This document shows positions 61,282 to 64,000 of a DNA stretch of 64,000 bases, in pieces (within the stretch, counting starts at the first letter, position 1; each line of letters opens with the position of its first letter). Below the pieces are notes generated by a model. The model saw nothing but the letters and a program-made list of their open reading frames with translations, was not told where the DNA came from and did not search any database. Source of the DNA: Ruminococcaceae bacterium UBA1405 (GTDB taxonomy: Bacteria; Bacillota; Clostridia; Oscillospirales; Ruminococcaceae); assembly GCA_002305685.1 (NCBI GenBank), contig DBQB01000024.1:38247-102246 (forward strand). The letters run 5' to 3'. The translations under genes and the position numbers were made by a program.

Positions 61282-61298
61282 TGTGGTTGCCGGGGAAC

Positions 61299-61339
61299 AA
61301 AAAACGGGCCTGTTCGTTGATCCGAACAGGCCCGTTTTT
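61299..61339. terminator. Bidirectional terminator
   Basis: AAAAAACGGGCCTGTTCG (61299-61316) and CGAACAGGCCCGTTTTT (61323-61339) are perfectly complementary between convergent genes. Confidence 0.92.
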
Positions 61340-61357
61340 CAACTTTCAGATACAGCT

Positions 61358-62245
61358 TTACCGGGACGAGAACATCTCCAACTTGGCAAAGAGATCTTCA
61401 AAGATAAAGCGGGAATTCATATTGCGGTAAACCCGGATGGGCCGATGTTTGCCCACATGGGTATACTTCATATTCCCGTCGATTTCAGGGGCGGGCTTCC
61501 AATCCCATTCCCCGCAGTCCTCAAAGATCATAACACCCACTGCCGGAGAATCCCCCAGCACCCGGTAATCGGTAGGACGGCCACGGCCTTCATTGTTAAA
61601 CTGAATCAGGTTTTCCACCAGATATTTTCCGATTTTCCCCTGCGGATAAACCCGGTGCACCAACTCTGCATGGGTGATCGGCATCATCCGGTATACGTTT
61701 CTGGGAATCTGCCACAGTTCCAGAGAGGATTTCATAATGACATTGGCGGAAGGAATATCGTTGCCCAAATTGTATTCCTTACATCCCACCGGCCAATCGC
61801 CGCCGCCAATCCAGATAACCTTGATATCCTTCTGAGCAATTTGGGGCTCCAACAGCAGCGCCGAAGCCATATCGGTCAGCGGACCCAAAAAGGCAATGTA
61901 AAGCGGACGGTCATCTTCCTTCATGGCTTCCTCAATGATCAGTCTTGCGCCAGCGGAATCTACAGGGGTGACCTCGTCTGGCATGGCATGGGCAGCGCCT
62001 TTTTCCACCCGCACTTGGTCTTTCATCCCCATCAAATCCAAAAGCAACTGAATTTCATCGTAGCTGTCCTGCATGGAATGGGATGACTTGGCCTCTCCAA
62101 AATGCGCCGCAATCAGTCCTCTCAAATCAAATCCATCGGTCAACAATGCCTGTACAATGGCGTACTGATCGTCCACCTCATTTTTTGCATCGGTATTGAT
62201 GATGACCCTTCTTTTCTTTTCCTGTGGAACACGCAGTAGATCCAT
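61358..62245 (-). CDS. Nucleoside hydrolase (IUNH family)
   Basis: 295 residues. The N-terminal calcium-binding motif appears as INTDAKNEVDDQYAI, a variant of the usual DTDPGxDD in which Ala-Lys-Asn replaces Pro-Gly. YIAFLGPLTDMASAL near 108-122, the VIWIGGGDW strand and YNLGNDIPSANVIMKS near 160-175 follow the family order. It should hydrolyse the N-glycosidic bond of a ribonucleoside, or a related substrate given the altered loop. The gene has its own promoter with palindromic operators and a terminator. Confidence 0.85.
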   Translation of the reverse strand: MDLLRVPQEKKRRVIINTDAKNEVDDQYAIVQALLTDGFDLRGLIAAHFGEAKSSHSMQDSYDEIQLLLDLMGMKDQVRVEKGAAHAMPDEVTPVDSAGARLIIEEAMKEDDRPLYIAFLGPLTDMASALLLEPQIAQKDIKVIWIGGGDWPVGCKEYNLGNDIPSANVIMKSSLELWQIPRNVYRMMPITHAELVHRVYPQGKIGKYLVENLIQFNNEGRGRPTDYRVLGDSPAVGVMIFEDCGEWDWKPAPEIDGNMKYTHVGKHRPIRVYRNMNSRFIFEDLFAKLEMFSSR

Positions 62246-62271
62246 GACCTCTCACCTTTCTTTTTTTCTAC

Positions 62272-62300
62272 ATTATACCCAGATCAAAACTGAATTGCAA
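62272..62300 (-). promoter_or_regulatory. Promoter of the nucleoside hydrolase gene
   Basis: TTGCAA (62295-62300) and TATAAT (62272-62277) on the minus strand are 17 bases apart. Confidence 0.75.
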
Positions 62301-62314
62301 CGAAAAATTCAGTT
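62288..62314. promoter_or_regulatory. AACTGAATT inverted repeat over the -35 box (operator)
   Basis: AACTGAATT (62288-62296) and AATTCAGTT (62306-62314) form a perfect 9-9-9 dyad that brackets the -35 element of the nucleoside hydrolase promoter. Confidence 0.65.
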
Positions 62315-62341
62315 AATTTTAATAATCTTTTAACTTAATTT

Positions 62342-62355
62342 ACTGAATTTTCAGT
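62342..62355. promoter_or_regulatory. Second operator copy, ACTGAATTTTCAGT
   Basis: A compact 6-2-6 palindrome of the same CTGAA half-site lies about 30 bases further upstream, suggesting cooperative binding of one regulator. Confidence 0.55.
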
Positions 62356-62454
62356 TCATCGGCTGACCTCCAGGGAGACACCCTTCGAATCATACCGAAA
62401 GTGTTTTCCAAAGTTCCAAAATATTGCTGAAACTGTTCATTGGACAGCTCCCCA

Positions 62455-62490
62455 TAAAAATTCCTCCCGCACAAATGGAGCGGGAGGAAT
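62455..62490 (-). terminator. Intrinsic terminator of the nagB-like gene
   Basis: ATTCCTCCCGC and GCGGGAGGAAT pair, followed on the minus strand by a run of five T. Confidence 0.88.
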
Positions 62491-62540
62491 CTTCGCGATC
62501 GGCTGGGACGGCGAAAACCACTGCAATGCCCTTTTCTAGG

Positions 62541-63299
62541 TCAGTTCTCCTTTTCCGGGCAAAAAGAGGGGGGAAGCATGGCTGCGGAGTCCGCATCCAG
62601 ATACAAAAACCAGTTGGAATGCTGCCGCAGAATGGTAGCGGGAATCTGGTTGGTGATCTCGGGGGCGGTGAGAGTATCATAGATGGCCTGAGCCTTGACG
62701 GCGTGAGGCACCACCGAGACAATATTGCGGCAAGCCATGATCTGATGCACCGTGGCGCTGATGGCGTACTGGGGGACCTCCTCCACCGAAGCAAACCATC
62801 CTTCGCCTACCTGCTGTGCCCGACATTTCGCATCCAGCTTCACCACATGGAAGGAGGCGGTGGTATCAAAATCGGCGGGTGGATCGTTAAAGGCGATATG
62901 ACCGTTCTCCCCAATGCCGATGATCCCGATATCCACAGGTTTTTCCAAAATTGAGGCGGTAATTTCCCGGATTACCTGCACGGTATCCCCTTCCCCACTG
63001 ATATAATGCATCCGCTTGCTGCCTATAAGATCCACAAACCGTTCCTTGAGATATTTTCGAAAGCTGGCCTTATGGGAAATGGGCAGCCCCACATACTCGT
63101 CCAGATGATAGATATCCACCTTTTCCCAGGGGATATCCAGCGTCACCAACGACTCAAAAAATTCAAACTGGGATTGACCGGTGGAAACCAGGATACGGGC
63201 TTCGCCCTGCTGTTTTACCGTCTGGCAAATCAGCTGCTGTACCTGGCGGGCTGCAAGAGCGCCCATCTGCTGGGATGTTTGAGAGATACTGAGCTTCAT
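62541..63299 (-). CDS. nagB: Glucosamine-6-phosphate deaminase family protein (NagB-like)
   Basis: 252 residues; ATG after AAAAAGGAGG. NagB motifs are visible: LVSTGQSQFEFFESL near 37-51, the IYHLDEYVGL catalytic Asp near 65, IGIGENGHIAFNDPP near 125-139 and the C-terminal lid. It converts glucosamine 6-phosphate to fructose 6-phosphate and ammonia, or acts on a related amino-sugar phosphate. The first loop is SQ rather than the usual T-P, so substrate specificity may vary. Its neighbour upstream is KDG kinase. Confidence 0.9.
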   Translation of the reverse strand: MKLSISQTSQQMGALAARQVQQLICQTVKQQGEARILVSTGQSQFEFFESLVTLDIPWEKVDIYHLDEYVGLPISHKASFRKYLKERFVDLIGSKRMHYISGEGDTVQVIREITASILEKPVDIGIIGIGENGHIAFNDPPADFDTTASFHVVKLDAKCRAQQVGEGWFASVEEVPQYAISATVHQIMACRNIVSVVPHAVKAQAIYDTLTAPEITNQIPATILRQHSNWFLYLDADSAAMLPPSFCPEKEN

Positions 63300-63428
63300 A
63301 TGGGTTACCTCCTTTTTATCATCAAACGGTTGGGTTCACAGAATGAAAAGTGCCCCGGTCGGGATACCCAAAAGGTCATATTGCTTTGAAGGAAGCGTTT
63401 CATCAGATGTCAGCGATCAGCCATATAC

Positions 63429-63471
63429 CAAAAAACCGCTGAAAAGGAATTGGTTCCCTCCCAGCGGTTTT
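63429..63471 (-). terminator. Intrinsic terminator of the KDG kinase gene
   Basis: AAAACCGCTG and CAGCGGTTTTTT on the minus strand pair across a loop of about 20 bases and end in T. Confidence 0.8.
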
Positions 63472-63549
63472 GTTTTCATAGACAGCGTTCAGGCGGCGCG
63501 AACACCCAAACCCCGTCCCATCAAGTCAAAAAATATGGTCCAATACAGA

Positions 63550-64000
63550 TTATCTCTGTACACGGCCGGAACCATCGCCGCCAGCCAGCTTCTGAACCTC
63601 AGCAACGGTAACCTGGTTGAAGTCGCCCTCAACCGCGTGTTTGAGCGCGGAAGCAGCAACAGCAAACTCAACGGCAGACTGGGTGTCATAGCCGTTCAGA
63701 GAAGCATAGATCAGGCCGCCGCCGAAGGAATCGCCGCCGCCGATGCGGTCCACAATGTGCAGATGATACTTCTTGGAGAAGCAGTACTCGTCGGAAGCAA
63801 CATCATACAGCATGGCGCTCCAATCGTTATCGAAAGCGGATTTGGACTCACGCAGGGTGATGGCAACTCTCTCAAAACCGAATTTGTCGGCCAGCTGCTT
63901 GGCAACGCTCTTATAGCCTTCGCGGTTGAGCTCACCGGCGGTGATATCGGTATGAGCAGCCTCAATGCCAAATACGTCCTTGGCGTCCTCCTCGTTGGAG
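63550..64000 (-). CDS. kdgK: 2-keto-3-deoxygluconate kinase (PfkB family, 5' end outside window)
   Basis: The last about 149 residues are visible. They contain SNEEDAKDVFGIE, the VAITLRESKS strand, the PfkB signature DRIGGGDSFGGGLIYA with the catalytic Asp in GGGDSF, and the group-specific ending GGDGSGRVQR seen in clostridial KdgK proteins. It phosphorylates KDG in hexuronate degradation. The gene enters from the right edge, so its start and any operon partners are not seen. Confidence 0.88.
   Translation of the reverse strand, partial: SNEEDAKDVFGIEAAHTDITAGELNREGYKSVAKQLADKFGFERVAITLRESKSAFDNDWSAMLYDVASDEYCFSKKYHLHIVDRIGGGDSFGGGLIYASLNGYDTQSAVEFAVAASALKHAVEGDFNQVTVAEVQKLAGGDGSGRVQR

Overview
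This 64 kb window is ordinary chromosomal DNA from a spore-forming, Gram-positive anaerobe of the class Clostridia, probably a gut Oscillospiraceae/Ruminococcaceae-type organism. The evidence is an alpha/beta small acid-soluble spore protein with a sigma-G-like promoter, GatCAB beside AspRS (indirect Asn/Gln-tRNA charging), an Ala-type T-box in front of alaS, Gram-positive LexA boxes in front of dinB, and intrinsic terminators after most transcription units. GC content looks moderate (roughly 50-55 %, judged by eye). I see no IS element, prophage, CRISPR array or conjugative module. Family-level calls rest on recognised motifs; no database search was run.

Layout. 1-9.2 kb: a partial class I aminotransferase, an amidohydrolase plus SDR pair, an aconitase-family hydratase with an operator-like palindrome, an LCP-family protein, and a MATE exporter plus MerR regulator with a 19-bp-spacer promoter. 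9.4-16 kb (minus strand): tRNA-Ala(GGC), sulfite/nitrite reductase, GT2 glycosyltransferase, LURP-one-like protein, DAHP synthase, GNAT and a beta-lactamase-fold serine hydrolase. 16.1-25.2 kb: NADP-isocitrate dehydrogenase, a Tet(M)/EF-G-like GTPase fused to a YacP/Rae1-type NYN nuclease domain, T-box and alaS, a MazG-like protein, and lrgAB. 25.3-29.4 kb: a PII-like protein with a CPA2 antiporter, then csoR and a P1B-type ATPase whose reading frame is broken by one base at an A-rich site.

29.4-35.4 kb: a regulator-centred redox cluster (SDR, Old-Yellow-Enzyme-type reductase, AraC regulator, fumarate-reductase-like flavoprotein), then a CPCC protein. 35.4-42.1 kb: S1-domain protein, an unknown protein, DUF951, prfA, tsaC/sua5, coaE, lytic transglycosylase and a 2-hydroxyacid dehydrogenase. 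42.4-47.8 kb: aspS and gatCAB. 47.9-54.9 kb: SASP, OPT peptide transporter, PqqD-like protein, small membrane protein, PepD dipeptidase, LOR/SDH (ornithine cyclodeaminase-like) protein and a HAD phosphatase. 54.9-58.9 kb (minus): ComB-like phosphatase, YbaK deacylase, MerR regulator, small DUF protein and SOS-controlled dinB. 59-64 kb: polyol dehydrogenase, LacI regulator, nucleoside hydrolase, NagB-like deaminase and a partial KDG kinase.

Functional links. Aconitase and ICD supply 2-oxoglutarate. The OPT transporter and PepD suggest peptide scavenging. csoR and the ATPase form a metal-efflux module. The most unusual items are the GTPase-NYN fusion with its attenuator-like leader, the slippery-looking frameshift in the metal ATPase, the PII-like/antiporter pair, the uncharacterised enoate-reductase-type cluster, and the PqqD-membrane protein pair between a peptide importer and a dipeptidase.
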